DNA from: Nitrososphaerota archaeon | GTDB lineage: Archaea > Thermoproteota > Nitrososphaeria > Nitrososphaerales > Nitrosopumilaceae | Assembly: GCA_028866655.1 (NCBI GenBank) | Contig: JAGWHQ010000016.1 | Location: 1 to 34,009 of the forward strand | Reading direction: 5' to 3' | Length of the DNA stretch: 34,009 bases | Program-made: the position numbers and the translations under genes | Notes under the pieces: model-generated | Database searches by the model: none | What the model saw: the letters and a program-made list of their open reading frames with translations, nothing else | Told to the model about the DNA's origin: nothing | Shown: one piece after another, positions 23,263 through 32,159 of the stretch | Layout of the letters: every line of letters begins with the position of its first letter | How positions within the stretch are numbered: position 1 is the first letter of the stretch

Positions 23263-25206
23263 TCATATTGGCGTCAACAACTGCATGTGTGAGTGCAGAG
23301 TTATTCCAAACTTGTCTGCAAAACCTGCTGCAACCTCCAAGACGTACTGTGCTTGCGTTATGTCTTGGCCATATATAGTACAAGGATCTGCAGTACATGC
23401 TGGAGCATTTTTTTCTATATGCAAGACATTTCCAGAACTGTCAAGCCAGATTATATCAATAGGAAATTGCATCTCTTTCATCCATATCGAGATAACCTGT
23501 GGTTGTGCAAATGGAAAGAGCATGCCCTGACTGTATGACAATGGAGTGTGATATTGTAATCCCTTGTTTTGTCTCTGTGGTGTATCTGCAATTTCAATAT
23601 CAAGTGATACATTATCTAGCTTGATCTTTCCTGTTGGCAGACCAGTCAAATTAGTAGGCGTACCATTTTGAGAGACTGGTAGAGATATCATGCCGTTTGA
23701 GGCAAGATACTGCATCGCCCCTGCAAATTCACCATTAGATATAGAACCTGATGACCAGGACTTGGCATCGTCTTTAACCCACAAAGGAATCTGTGATGTT
23801 GTATTATCAGATAGAGCAATTTGTGGGATATCTACTATTTTGTTGTCAATCAAATATTGCATATCTTGGAGAAATTGTTCATCAGTCATTGAACCATCAG
23901 ACCAAAACTTGGCATCGTCTTTCATCCAAGATGGAATTAGGACCTGACCAGTTGCATAGTTTGAATAGGAAATTTTGTTTGTATCAATGAGTTTGTATGA
24001 TTGCTTGTCAACTGTAACCTTGCCACCTACATTTACAACATGTGAGATTACAAGCTGAATCAATATTCCAGTATCTTTGTCAAATTGTACCAGAATAGAA
24101 TTTGTTTGGTTGTTGGTTTGAGCAGATAGAACATCTCTTGTATAGTTGTTAAACTGTACAGAGCCTTCATGGTATGCATTGTTTAGTTTCAGAGGAGTTG
24201 GCAACAAGTACATGAAATTAGAGGCATTGCCACTTGGACGTGCAAAGAGTGCTTTTGTCAGATCAAGTATATCATATTCAGATGCAGGTGAGCCGTTTTG
24301 TATGGCACTTGTTTTGACTGTAATATTCTTGTTATCAGTAGGATTTTCAAAGTCAAACTGTATAGTTTGGTTTAGATCAGAGGTTGTTATCTGATACTTG
24401 AGATAATCCCCAGGCAAGGCACACAGTTGGTTTGTTTGACACTGTGGGTTTTGAGTTGGGATAATTGAATTTTCATGCAGTGTTGTCACCTCACTTTGTG
24501 GAGCATTTGGTGGAAGACTAGTTGATGGCCCCTGTCCGTATACCACCATCACAGGAATTTGATTTCCAGAAGGAGATGTTACCGATGCAGAATACTGCGG
24601 ACAAACTTTGGAAAAATCACCTTGTTGGCAGTCATTTTCTAATGCCTGGATGTAATGAACCCATGACACAGAGATAGAATCAGGCTCTCCAAAATACCGT
24701 AATGAGAAATGCGATAATTCGTGAGACAAAATCCATGCACCTGCCCAGCTTTCTATCTGGGTGTCACAAGAGCAGACATAGATTGCCTGCATGCCAGTGC
24801 CTGTTATCTCATACATTCCGTAAAATCCCTGCTGGACTAGCTGTTGACCAACAGTATTATCAGATATCACAACAGGAAGTGTAAACGTAGACAGCCCAGA
24901 GAAATACGATTGATAATTTTTCAGTGGAATACAGAGTGAGCCTTGCAGATCATGAGATATTCCATACAGTGAAAGATATTCATCTGTAATTACCTGGTAA
25001 AATTTTAGACTCTGGTATTCAGAATCAGAACACTTGTCATTTTCAGTTATGTAAAACACTGCATAAGACAGATTAGGGCTGTCTTGATTTTTTTGTTGTT
25101 GGAGCGTTTTAAAATCTGGGCCTGTGGAATTTGTTTGTGCAAATGATGGTACAACAGACAGGACCAGAAGAATTGATAATACCATAGGAAGAAGCAATTT
25201 TTTCAT
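23263..25206 (-). CDS. Large exported multidomain protein: HExxH domain, two repeats, DUF192
   Basis: A 647-residue secreted protein. Signal peptide 1-23 (VLSVVPSFAQ). Around 48-200 lies an unknown domain with a possible metallopeptidase site, ILSHELSHFSLRYFGEP (His162, Glu163, His166), and SWVHYIQALE. Residues about 262-415 form a beta-rich part. Two tandem repeats, IPSWMKDDAKFWSDGSM (423-439) and IPLWVKDDAKSWSSGSI (472-488), each followed by an MQYL helix and a strand, belong to the common thaumarchaeal IP-x-W-x-K repeat. The end (about 525-647) is a full DUF192 domain: GLQYHTPLSYSQGMLFPF, IWMKEMQFPIDIIWLD and VLEVAAGFADKFG (parts). Its role is unknown. Divergent from the SPFH operon; CATATAATAC box upstream. 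Confidence 0.82.
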   Translation of the reverse strand: MKKLLLPMVLSILLVLSVVPSFAQTNSTGPDFKTLQQQKNQDSPNLSYAVFYITENDKCSDSEYQSLKFYQVITDEYLSLYGISHDLQGSLCIPLKNYQSYFSGLSTFTLPVVISDNTVGQQLVQQGFYGMYEITGTGMQAIYVCSCDTQIESWAGAWILSHELSHFSLRYFGEPDSISVSWVHYIQALENDCQQGDFSKVCPQYSASVTSPSGNQIPVMVVYGQGPSTSLPPNAPQSEVTTLHENSIIPTQNPQCQTNQLCALPGDYLKYQITTSDLNQTIQFDFENPTDNKNITVKTSAIQNGSPASEYDILDLTKALFARPSGNASNFMYLLPTPLKLNNAYHEGSVQFNNYTRDVLSAQTNNQTNSILVQFDKDTGILIQLVISHVVNVGGKVTVDKQSYKLIDTNKISYSNYATGQVLIPSWMKDDAKFWSDGSMTDEQFLQDMQYLIDNKIVDIPQIALSDNTTSQIPLWVKDDAKSWSSGSISNGEFAGAMQYLASNGMISLPVSQNGTPTNLTGLPTGKIKLDNVSLDIEIADTPQRQNKGLQYHTPLSYSQGMLFPFAQPQVISIWMKEMQFPIDIIWLDSSGNVLHIEKNAPACTADPCTIYGQDITQAQYVLEVAAGFADKFGITLHSHMQLLTPI

Positions 25207-25346
25207 TTGGTAAAATTGAGATGTACCATTGTATTATATGACTTTATCAGAGATCACATTGGATAGAATACCCATACCATAATAGATTCAATCAAGTAAC
25301 AATGTTCTCGGAATCTTTAAGTTTTGTAATATAGATCAAAAGACAC

Positions 25347-25889
25347 ATGGCTGAAAACAATCCAGACCTTCGAGAAAAGATAGTTGAAAACAGGGGTACG
25401 TGGAAAAAATTACAGCTAAAGATACCAGGCCTAAAGGAATATCGAAATCTTGAAGACCTAAGAGCAGCAGACCAGTTGCTACGAAAACAGGTATCAGACA
25501 ATCTAAACGAGTCCAAGTCCAAGATAGAGGATCTACGTAGAGCCATAACGACCAAAGGTGATTTTGGCAACCTTACTCTTGTTGGAAATACAATATCAGA
25601 GATACAGAGGATAGCAGGCATGGTACAGCATTCCCAGCAAGGATCTGCAGGAATATCACCAAACATACGAATTGATGATGGAGTTCTTAACAAATTATAT
25701 GAATATGATTTTAATTTTGTAAGCACTGCAGAGCAAATTTTTTCAACATGTTCAAATTCTGTATCAGAATATAATTCAGGCAAATCTGCACAAGAGATTA
25801 CGTCAAACATTAATTCCATGCTTGATTCCCTTGATAATTCCTGGAGACAACGATTAGAGTCAGTTGAAAACATCAAGGTGACAAAGTGA
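25347..25889 (+). CDS. Coiled-coil protein, first gene of an SPFH operon
   Basis: A 180-residue, wholly helical, charged protein: MAENNPDLREKIVENRG, NLEDLRAADQLLRKQVSDNL and SKSKIEDLRRAITTKGDFG (parts). No membrane segment, no zinc site. The length and position next to an SPFH/zinc-ribbon gene recall the PspA or YdjF partners of bacterial Ydj operons, but sequence similarity to PspA is not evident by eye. A CTTTAAGTTTT box 27 bases upstream marks a leaderless operon promoter; the next gene follows 33 bases after the stop. Confidence 0.75.
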   Translation: MAENNPDLREKIVENRGTWKKLQLKIPGLKEYRNLEDLRAADQLLRKQVSDNLNESKSKIEDLRRAITTKGDFGNLTLVGNTISEIQRIAGMVQHSQQGSAGISPNIRIDDGVLNKLYEYDFNFVSTAEQIFSTCSNSVSEYNSGKSAQEITSNINSMLDSLDNSWRQRLESVENIKVTK

Positions 25890-25921
25890 TAAAAATGGCA
25901 AAGACTGGAGTGTATCTGTAA

Positions 25922-27001
25922 ATGTTTGGACACAAAAAAGATCAAGATTCTAGTGGAAGTGTAGCCGGCTCAACTACCATAGAATGGGAATCGCAATACA
26001 AGGAAGGTAATGTGATGTGGAAGGTTCCGCGATTGATAAGACTCAACGATAACATCGTAGTTCGCGAAGATGAGATTGCAGTATTTTTCAGAGATGGTAA
26101 AGTTTTAACTTATTTTGACAAGCCAAATAGATATGCGCTAACAGACTTTAATGCACCAATTGTAGGCGGACTCTTGAAGTTTTTCACAGGAGTGCAGCAG
26201 GCTGCTGAAGTTTATTATTTACAAAATAGATACATCGATGGCAAGTTTGGCTCACAAGGACCGTATCAATTTGTGGACCCTGTTCTTGGCATAGTAAATT
26301 TGAGAATATTTGGAGAATTTAGATGGAAGATATCGTCTCCTGAGAACTTTGTGAATCAATTTGTTGGAACATTTGCAATGCAGACATCAGATGCAATAGA
26401 ATCGCGACTAAAAGAGCAGATGGTCCTTTTGTTGTTCAATGCAATTGGAAAGATGAAAGAAAGCGGCATGAAGGTTACAGATTTGGCATCAAACTTGCAA
26501 AACATCGAGCAAGTTGTACTGGCAAATGCCCCTTCAAGCTTTGGGCAATACGGATTAGAGATAAACAAGATATCAGGACTTACAATCAGCCTTCCAGACG
26601 AAGTACAAAAAGCAATCAATACAAGATCAGAGATGTCAGTTCTTGGCGTAAATTACATGCAGTATCAAGCAGGTCAGGCCATGACAGAGGCAGCCAAGAA
26701 TCCATCAGGCGGAGCAGGTTCCATGGCAGGACTAGGAGTTGGATTTGGAGCAGGCTCTGGCATTGGTTATGCAATGGCAGGCCAGATGGGCCAGGGAATG
26801 TACCAGCCTCCAATGAAGCAATGCCAAAAGTGTGCCATGATGATGCCAGTATCAAATAATTTTTGTCCAAACTGTGGAGAGACCCAGCAACAGGCAACAG
26901 CACAAAAATCTCAAGGAGTCACATGTCCAAAATGCAATACCATAGTTGCAGCAGACTCTAAATTTTGTTCTCATTGTGGAAATGAGATAAAGTCAGGATA
27001 G
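25922..27001 (+). CDS. SPFH/virion-core-like protein with two zinc ribbons (YdjI-like)
   Basis: A 359-residue protein. MFGHKKDQDSSGS leads to an SPFH-type domain (about 20-250) with VMWKVPRLIRLNDNIVVRED and AVFFRDGKVL, typical of the virion-core/YdjI group of prohibitin-like proteins that assemble on membranes. A Gly/Ala/Met-rich linker (about 258-300) is followed by two Cys4 zinc ribbons: CQKCAMMM...FCPNCG and CPKCNTIV...FCSHCG (from about 303 and 338). In Bacillus the homolog acts with PspA and YdjG in membrane stress. Here the neighbour at 27011 also has ribbons; only 9 bases separate the genes. No transmembrane helix. Confidence 0.85.
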   Translation: MFGHKKDQDSSGSVAGSTTIEWESQYKEGNVMWKVPRLIRLNDNIVVREDEIAVFFRDGKVLTYFDKPNRYALTDFNAPIVGGLLKFFTGVQQAAEVYYLQNRYIDGKFGSQGPYQFVDPVLGIVNLRIFGEFRWKISSPENFVNQFVGTFAMQTSDAIESRLKEQMVLLLFNAIGKMKESGMKVTDLASNLQNIEQVVLANAPSSFGQYGLEINKISGLTISLPDEVQKAINTRSEMSVLGVNYMQYQAGQAMTEAAKNPSGGAGSMAGLGVGFGAGSGIGYAMAGQMGQGMYQPPMKQCQKCAMMMPVSNNFCPNCGETQQQATAQKSQGVTCPKCNTIVAADSKFCSHCGNEIKSG

Positions 27002-27010
27002 GTCAAGAAA

Positions 27011-28015
27011 ATGTTTTGCCAAAAATGCGGTATCCAACTTCCAGATGACGCAGCCTTTTGTGTCAAGTGCGGTACAAAACAGGTAACAACTACAGCACCT
27101 GCTGCAAGTCAGCAAGACACAAGCACCGATGTAAAGGAGATAAAATGTCCAAACTGTAATGCGTCAATTACACCCAAGTTTGGAGAGATGGTAGTAACAT
27201 GCGAATACTGTGGAAGCAGTGTGAGTCTTGAAAACAAGGGATGGAAAAATATTGCAAAACACACAATGCTACCAATTACAATATCTGACCAAGACCAGAT
27301 AACTGCACGATTGCATCAAATGCTGGACAAGGGGCTCTTGCACAGACACCTCCAAGAGAGCTCAAAACTAGATGATCTTGAACTTAGCATGGTGCCATAT
27401 TGGATTATTCCTGTATCAGCAAAAACAAATCTTATTGCAACAGATATTGCAGTACAAGTTGGAAGCATTGCAGCAACTGTTGCCATGGCAGGACTTATGG
27501 GAGGAGCAATGAGTGGCGGTGACTCTAGACGAGGAGGAGGTTTTGGCGGAGGAATGATGGACGGAATGTTGTTTGGAACTATGATGGGCGGAGGCGGAAT
27601 GATGGGTGGAGGCAACAACGCAACAAAGGCATACACCGTAGACGAAAATTACAACTGTCCCGTAGTTTCGGTAAAATCATTAACAGCATACCAACCACAT
27701 GGATACGAGTTTACACTTGACAACAGGATTGATTTTGACGCAAAAAAAATTCCCAAGTCAGTCAAGATCTTAAATGGAGACATTAACGAGGACACTGCAA
27801 AAAACCAGGCAAAAACCATCATAGACCAAGTACAATCACAAAAAGTCCACTCTAAATATCACATGATAAGACAGATGGAGACCCAGGAAGAAGTTTCAAG
27901 CGGCGAACTCTTGCATGTTCCAATCTGGTTTGCCCAATATGACCACAAGGGCAAGAAGATAATTCTAATAATTGATGCAAATTCTGGAAATACCATCAAC
28001 AGTATAGGATTATAG
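27011..28015 (+). CDS. Zinc-ribbon, Gly/Met-rich protein of the SPFH operon (YdjG-like)
   Basis: A 334-residue protein with two zinc ribbons near the N-terminus: MFCQKCGIQLPDDAAFCVKCG (in parts) and CPNCNASI...CEYCGSSV (about 46-67), a pattern of TFIIB/YdjG-type ribbons. A conserved domain follows (IAKHTMLPITISDQDQITA, LSMVPYWIIPVSA) with one hydrophobic stretch (AAT-VAMAGLMGGAM, about 156-172) and a glycine/methionine loop GGGFGGGMMDGMLFGTMMGG, then VPIWFAQYDHKGKKI. It likely forms a complex with the SPFH protein. A T-run follows the stop (28016-28022), marking operon end. Confidence 0.78.
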   Translation: MFCQKCGIQLPDDAAFCVKCGTKQVTTTAPAASQQDTSTDVKEIKCPNCNASITPKFGEMVVTCEYCGSSVSLENKGWKNIAKHTMLPITISDQDQITARLHQMLDKGLLHRHLQESSKLDDLELSMVPYWIIPVSAKTNLIATDIAVQVGSIAATVAMAGLMGGAMSGGDSRRGGGFGGGMMDGMLFGTMMGGGGMMGGGNNATKAYTVDENYNCPVVSVKSLTAYQPHGYEFTLDNRIDFDAKKIPKSVKILNGDINEDTAKNQAKTIIDQVQSQKVHSKYHMIRQMETQEEVSSGELLHVPIWFAQYDHKGKKIILIIDANSGNTINSIGL

Positions 28016-28027
28016 TTTTTTTACAAC
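28013..28027 (+). terminator. T-run terminator of the SPFH operon
   Basis: TAGTTTTTTTACAAC directly after the last stop codon provides the T-rich tract used for archaeal termination. No hairpin is needed or seen. Confidence 0.4.
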
Positions 28028-28029
28028 AC

Positions 28030-28170
28030 ATGGAAATTTGCAGTTGTGTATCATTTCAAGACTCGAGTCAATCTTCAAAAGAACTACATTTGACATTCTG
28101 CCTTATGACACATAACACATGTAGGAATTGCACAACCACAAGTAAAGATAAAGATCACGGTTGCACTTGA
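28030..28170 (+). CDS. Possible 46-residue Cys-rich microprotein
   Basis: ATG at 28030 opens 46 codons: MEICSCVSFQDSS..., then FCLMTHNTCRNCTTT and DHGCT. Cysteines at 4, 6, 24, 32, 35 and 45 plus His29 could hold zinc. There is no well-placed TATA box and the codon pattern is not convincing, so this may be chance. It lies in a 200-base gap between two genes on the same strand. Confidence 0.2.
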   Translation: MEICSCVSFQDSSQSSKELHLTFCLMTHNTCRNCTTTSKDKDHGCT

Positions 28171-28218
28171 TTGCAGTATATTCCTAGTCCTTAATATTTT
28201 CAGATTCCATTATACCCC

Positions 28219-28566
28219 ATGACATCAATTCTAGATTCCCAAGACAATGCAAAAATGAAAAAGTCACTTGACATGCTCTTAATCGACAGAAGTAATGAAT
28301 TCCATGAGCTTGCAAGGGCAATAGGATACTCGACAAGTTATAACAACTGGGAAGAGTTTATCCTGAGATTTTGTCTAGAGTTTGATGACTGTTTTCAAAT
28401 GTGGTCAGACAAGGTCAACCATGAAGACCATCACAAGATACACAAGTGCATGACAATAATGAACCAAATTGGGCATGGAAGATCAAACATTACACAGGTG
28501 ACCAAGATTCAAAACATAGCATACAGAATAGCCAAGGATTTCAATGTCATGTATGACAGGTTATAG
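28219..28566 (+). CDS. Helical hypothetical protein (115 residues)
   Basis: A cytoplasmic, helix-rich protein starting MTSILDSQDNAKMKKSLDML, with LARAIGYSTSYNNWEEFILR, FCLEFDDCFQMWSDKVNHED and HHKIHKCMTIMNQIGHGRSN; His/Cys-rich loop (H64-H73 area). No family recognised; the His/Cys cluster could bind metal. CTTAATATTTTCAG (about 28188-28201) gives a leaderless promoter at 27 bases. Convergent with the DUF72 gene. Confidence 0.65.
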   Translation: MTSILDSQDNAKMKKSLDMLLIDRSNEFHELARAIGYSTSYNNWEEFILRFCLEFDDCFQMWSDKVNHEDHHKIHKCMTIMNQIGHGRSNITQVTKIQNIAYRIAKDFNVMYDRL

Positions 28567-28581
28567 ATATCATAACTAGAA

Positions 28582-29367
28582 TTAGAATAGTTTTTCTTGG
28601 TTTTTGCCATGCCAAGTAATTTCATCAAGCCCCAGTGCAAGCCGTAACTTGTTTGCAGTAACTGGGGAAAATCCTTCAAAATGGTTGTTTGCCATTATCA
28701 CTGCAAGGGAGACCTTGTTTTTTATCTCATCCAGTTTTTGCGCCCAATTTTTTATAGACTCGGTCTTATCTCTCTGGATTGTTCCAAATAGGTTTTCAGG
28801 AATTGTCCTGTCTCCAATCAATCTGACATAGACAAAGTCTGCTGTTACTACACATGGATTTAGAACACCAGAGACATCATTCCACACAAGGGAGACGTTA
28901 TTTTCTGAGAGAAATTTGTATGACGAGTCTGTAAACCAGGAAGGGTGTCTTCCCTCTACTGCATAACGATATTTATCAGGAAGATGGTTTAGCATTTTTT
29001 CAAGATTTGTCCTTGCCTCTGTAAATGACAACGATGGTGGTAACTGGATTACAAGAATTTTCATTTTGGGGCCAAGTGGTGCCATGGTGTTTATGAACTG
29101 GTCAAGATACGGTCCAGGCCTCAGTCTTGCATCATGTGTTATTTGTTTTGGCAACTTGGCAGTAAAGACAAAATTTTCAGGTGTGTCAGAGAACCATTTT
29201 TTTGTTGTAACTTGAGATGGAATTTTGTAAAATGTTGAATTGATTTCAGTGATATCAAATGTCTTGGAATAGTGTTTTAGATAGTCAGAACTTGGCATCG
29301 TCTTTGGATAAAACGGTCCAATCCAGCCTTGGTAGCTCCAGCCAGTACAACCAATTTGAATCGCCAT
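28582..29367 (-). CDS. DUF72 family protein
   Basis: A 261-residue TIM-barrel protein starting MAIQIGCTGWSYQGWIGPFYP, the DUF72 signature (GTSGWxYxxWxGxFYP), followed by YSKTFDITEINSTFYKIP, FVFTAKLPKQITHD and VSLVWNDVSGV; these are hallmarks of the YecE/DUF72 group of unknown enzymatic role. The frame extends to 29442, but ATG 29367 is supported by the family start and by a TTCATATTTTTC box 25-30 bases upstream. An inverted repeat (CAGTC/GACTG, 29375-29390) lies between box and start. Confidence 0.9.
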   Translation of the reverse strand: MAIQIGCTGWSYQGWIGPFYPKTMPSSDYLKHYSKTFDITEINSTFYKIPSQVTTKKWFSDTPENFVFTAKLPKQITHDARLRPGPYLDQFINTMAPLGPKMKILVIQLPPSLSFTEARTNLEKMLNHLPDKYRYAVEGRHPSWFTDSSYKFLSENNVSLVWNDVSGVLNPCVVTADFVYVRLIGDRTIPENLFGTIQRDKTESIKNWAQKLDEIKNKVSLAVIMANNHFEGFSPVTANKLRLALGLDEITWHGKNQEKLF

Positions 29368-29503
29368 CAATATACAGTCAGAAAAGACTGAAAAATATGA
29401 ACCAAATCGTCTTTTTGCAAAAACATTTGCTGTAATCCACAAGTTAAATCATCACGAACATTGTTAGGCAAGAGTTAAATGAAAAAATGAGAATCATATC
29501 ACC

Positions 29504-29752
29504 ATGGTGCAAATATTTCTAGTCATACTTGCTGCAAGTGTATGCGGTGCAATTGTCATATCCGTCGGCATGCTAGGAGCATCAGGATGGAGCACACCAG
29601 GTACATATACTGGAACAAGCGATGCATCAAGAACAGTCGCTAGCTCAACTAACTGCTATTCATTCCAGACAGGATGCAATAGCACATACAGCGTGATACC
29701 ACAAAATGCAATGGATAGTGGTGAATACTTGAGTGGCAATTATCACCCATAA
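29504..29752 (+). CDS. Small membrane-anchored or secreted peptide (82 residues)
   Basis: N-terminal hydrophobic segment (3-25, QIFLVILAASVCGAIVISVG) then an outside Ser/Thr/Gly-rich tail with two Cys (NCYSFQTGC) and a sequon (NST). The TTAAATGAAA box at 27 bases supports the ATG. It ends YLSGNYHP. Function unknown; a T-run follows (29755-29770). Convergent with the MFS transporter. Confidence 0.55.
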   Translation: MVQIFLVILAASVCGAIVISVGMLGASGWSTPGTYTGTSDASRTVASSTNCYSFQTGCNSTYSVIPQNAMDSGEYLSGNYHP

Positions 29753-29759
29753 ATTTTTT

Positions 29760-31202
29760 TTATATTTTAGAATAATAACTTGACAGTGCTTTTACTTTGC
29801 TTTTTAGAACAACAACAAGTACAACTGATACTAGAGATATGATTCCAGCACTAGAAAATATTTGCATGTAAGACAATGCGGATGGAAACACACCGGGTAC
29901 ATTTGGAATTGTTTGACTATACATCTGCTGGAACATGCCAGCAACTGATGGCCCAAGTGATTGTCCTACCAAAATGAGCAACACAGACATGCCAAGAGAT
30001 ATTCCCTCAACTTTTTGTGGCGATGATACCAGGATGATGTTAAATCCGCCTACAAATGCAAATGACAATCCTACTGAGATTATTCCAAGTGCAGCAGATA
30101 TCATAAATTCAGTCGAGTGGAATGCCACCAATCCAAAAAATCCTATTGTACATACAATTGTTCCAAGTGTCGTCAGTCTGAAATTTCCAACCTTTGATAC
30201 GATAAAGCCTGATGCTGCAGAAACAATTAGAGATATTATCATAAATGGAAGCTGGACATTTGCAGTCGTTATTGCATCACCTCCAAAACCTAACGGTTGT
30301 GGACTCTGGATCAATATTGGGATGGTTTGGTATACCATGAATGTGGATATTCCAACTATCATCAGGATGATGTTAGTCGGCAAGAGTATCTTGTTTGCAA
30401 GAACCTTGAAATCAATTAATGGGTGAATTGTTCTTTTTTCAAGCATTGAAAATATCATTAGAGATACTGCGGTTCCTGCAAAGAATACAAGAGAGTTCAA
30501 GTTTCCATGAGCAATCTCTTCAAGGTATGACACTCCCATCAGGAATAAAATCACGGTAACAGACAATGCAATTGCACCTGGGATATCAAGTCCATGATAG
30601 TGACCAGGATCTGTTTTTGGAATACGGATGAGTTTTGCCATTACCACTGCAAGTATCATGGCAACAGGAAATACTGAGAAAAATGTATAGTGCCATCCAT
30701 AGCTTGAGATTATTCTTGCACCAACAATTAGTCCAACCACAGAGCCTCCAAAAAATGTTGAAGTAAAGATTCCCTGTGCCACTGCAAGCTTTTGCACAGG
30801 AAAGATGTCGCGCACTATGCCAAATGCAATTGGAAACATGGAAATTCCCACACCTTGGGCAATCCTTGCAAGGATCATTGTTCCAAACGAGTTTGCAAAT
30901 CCACCTCCTAGAATTCCTGCGGCATATATCATCATGACAATCAACAGGATCTTCTTTTTTCCATAGACATCAGACAGTTTTCCTGCAATGGGTGTCATCA
31001 CTGCACCTGCAATTAGATACGAGGACAGGATCCACGATGAGACACTATATGTGACATTAAAATCTTTGATAAAATCAGGAATAGCTGGTAGAACCATTGT
31101 CTCTCCATACATGGTAACTAGTGCAAGACCACTTACAATGGCCAGTGAAAGCCATGCAGAGGACGACACGGTAGTTTCTGATTCTTTTCCTGGTACAGTC
31201 AT
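29760..31202 (-). CDS. MFS transporter, drug:H+ antiporter (DHA2-like)
   Basis: A 480-residue protein with about 14 hydrophobic segments, as in DHA2 exporters. Motif A GKLSDVYGKKKILL lies after TM2, and QGVGISMFPIAFGIVRDIF and FGGSVVGLIVGARIISSYG occur in TM4-5. It should extrude hydrophobic or toxic compounds using proton gradient. Start ATG 31202 has a TATAATT-type box about 20-30 bases upstream. No adjacent regulator is visible. Confidence 0.85.
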   Translation of the reverse strand: MTVPGKESETTVSSSAWLSLAIVSGLALVTMYGETMVLPAIPDFIKDFNVTYSVSSWILSSYLIAGAVMTPIAGKLSDVYGKKKILLIVMMIYAAGILGGGFANSFGTMILARIAQGVGISMFPIAFGIVRDIFPVQKLAVAQGIFTSTFFGGSVVGLIVGARIISSYGWHYTFFSVFPVAMILAVVMAKLIRIPKTDPGHYHGLDIPGAIALSVTVILFLMGVSYLEEIAHGNLNSLVFFAGTAVSLMIFSMLEKRTIHPLIDFKVLANKILLPTNIILMIVGISTFMVYQTIPILIQSPQPLGFGGDAITTANVQLPFMIISLIVSAASGFIVSKVGNFRLTTLGTIVCTIGFFGLVAFHSTEFMISAALGIISVGLSFAFVGGFNIILVSSPQKVEGISLGMSVLLILVGQSLGPSVAGMFQQMYSQTIPNVPGVFPSALSYMQIFSSAGIISLVSVVLVVVLKSKVKALSSYYSKI

Positions 31203-31636
31203 GATATTTTGATGGGATATAATTTCATTATAAATCGTGAGAGATAGAATTAATCGATAAATTTATCCAATTGTTCTATCGTAAGGCAAGTTGTCTAACA
31301 AGTGTACGGTACTCAGATCTTACATCATTTTAAAAATTAAGTAATTCAAGTATTTTGGTACCGGCTATAATCCATGTTACACCTTTGAGGGGTTTGGCCA
31401 AATTTGTTTAATACCCGAACTAAAATGACATCCAAAAAATATACTTTTTGTAGTTCAAAATAGTAAATTATTGAGTTTTCATTTTCTTAATGAATTATAA
31501 TGGAATTTCCAAGATTCGTCCATACTACAGTTGTTAAGCTTCATCAATTACACAGAACCAATCTAGATCATTGATAATTATCACATACGATAATCATGAA
31601 ACTGCCTTATTAATTCCTCGAGTAAAGATAAGAAAA
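31203..31636. other. Intergenic region before the roadblock-like gene
   Basis: About 430 bases. Carries the MFS promoter (31215-31225) and a CCTTATTAATT box (31604-31614) for the next gene. TTTGGCCAAA (31396-31405) is a 10-base palindrome. A 24-codon ORF at 31500 is not supported. Nothing else is evident. Confidence 0.4.
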
Positions 31637-32032
31637 ATGGAACGACATGCTGTTTCTTTAGACAAGGAACCTACCATCTTAGGAGTAGAGTTCATAGGAA
31701 TTGTGAACAAGATTGGAAGGATGGAAGATTTTAGTTGCAAAAGTGGAACCATATTTTCCAAAGAGAAAGGAGAGATGTTTTCCATGTTTTTTAGATTGCA
31801 ATATTCACTGCAAAAAGACTTTGATAAAGAACTTGGTTCTGTTGATTATTCAATAGTAGAAAGAGGAAACTACAAAATTATCTCAATACCCATAGACTCT
31901 CACATCATGGTTATAGCAACTTACAAGGATGTTAATCATAGCGAAATAATACACAAAGTTAGAGATCTAGTACAAAATTCTTTAGATAACAACATCAAAG
32001 CTACTTATGAAAAAACCATAATGACGATCTAA
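31637..32032 (+). CDS. Roadblock-like small protein
   Basis: A 131-residue protein starting MERHAVSLDKEPTILGVEFI. A TTATTAATT box at 27 bases supports this ATG over the TTG at 31571. ILGVEFIGIVNKIGRMEDFS, SKEKGEMFSMFFRLQYSLQKD and VERGNYKIISIPIDSHIMVI mirror the 16621-17040 protein, with the same beta-alpha-beta roadblock-like order. Paralogs of this type are scattered in the window, possibly for distinct partners. Function unknown. Confidence 0.7.
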   Translation: MERHAVSLDKEPTILGVEFIGIVNKIGRMEDFSCKSGTIFSKEKGEMFSMFFRLQYSLQKDFDKELGSVDYSIVERGNYKIISIPIDSHIMVIATYKDVNHSEIIHKVRDLVQNSLDNNIKATYEKTIMTI

Positions 32033-32159
32033 GATTAATTAATCAGACTGGAACATATTTCATGAATGTTTCTTGGCTTGATGGAAACATTACAAAAGAA
32101 TTTTTTATTACACCATAACGGAACGTAAAAATGAACTGTACAGTAGCGTGTCCGGCCCG

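Noticed and set aside
23690-24394. Plus-strand ORFs inside the 647-residue protein gene
   Set aside because: Antisense frames of a long, domain-bearing gene.
26616-26903. Minus-strand 95-codon ORF in the SPFH gene
   Set aside because: Opposite a conserved SPFH/zinc-ribbon coding sequence; low-complexity shadow.
31500-31574. 24-codon ORF (MEFPRFVHTTVVKLHQ...)
   Set aside because: No promoter at leaderless spacing and no coding evidence.
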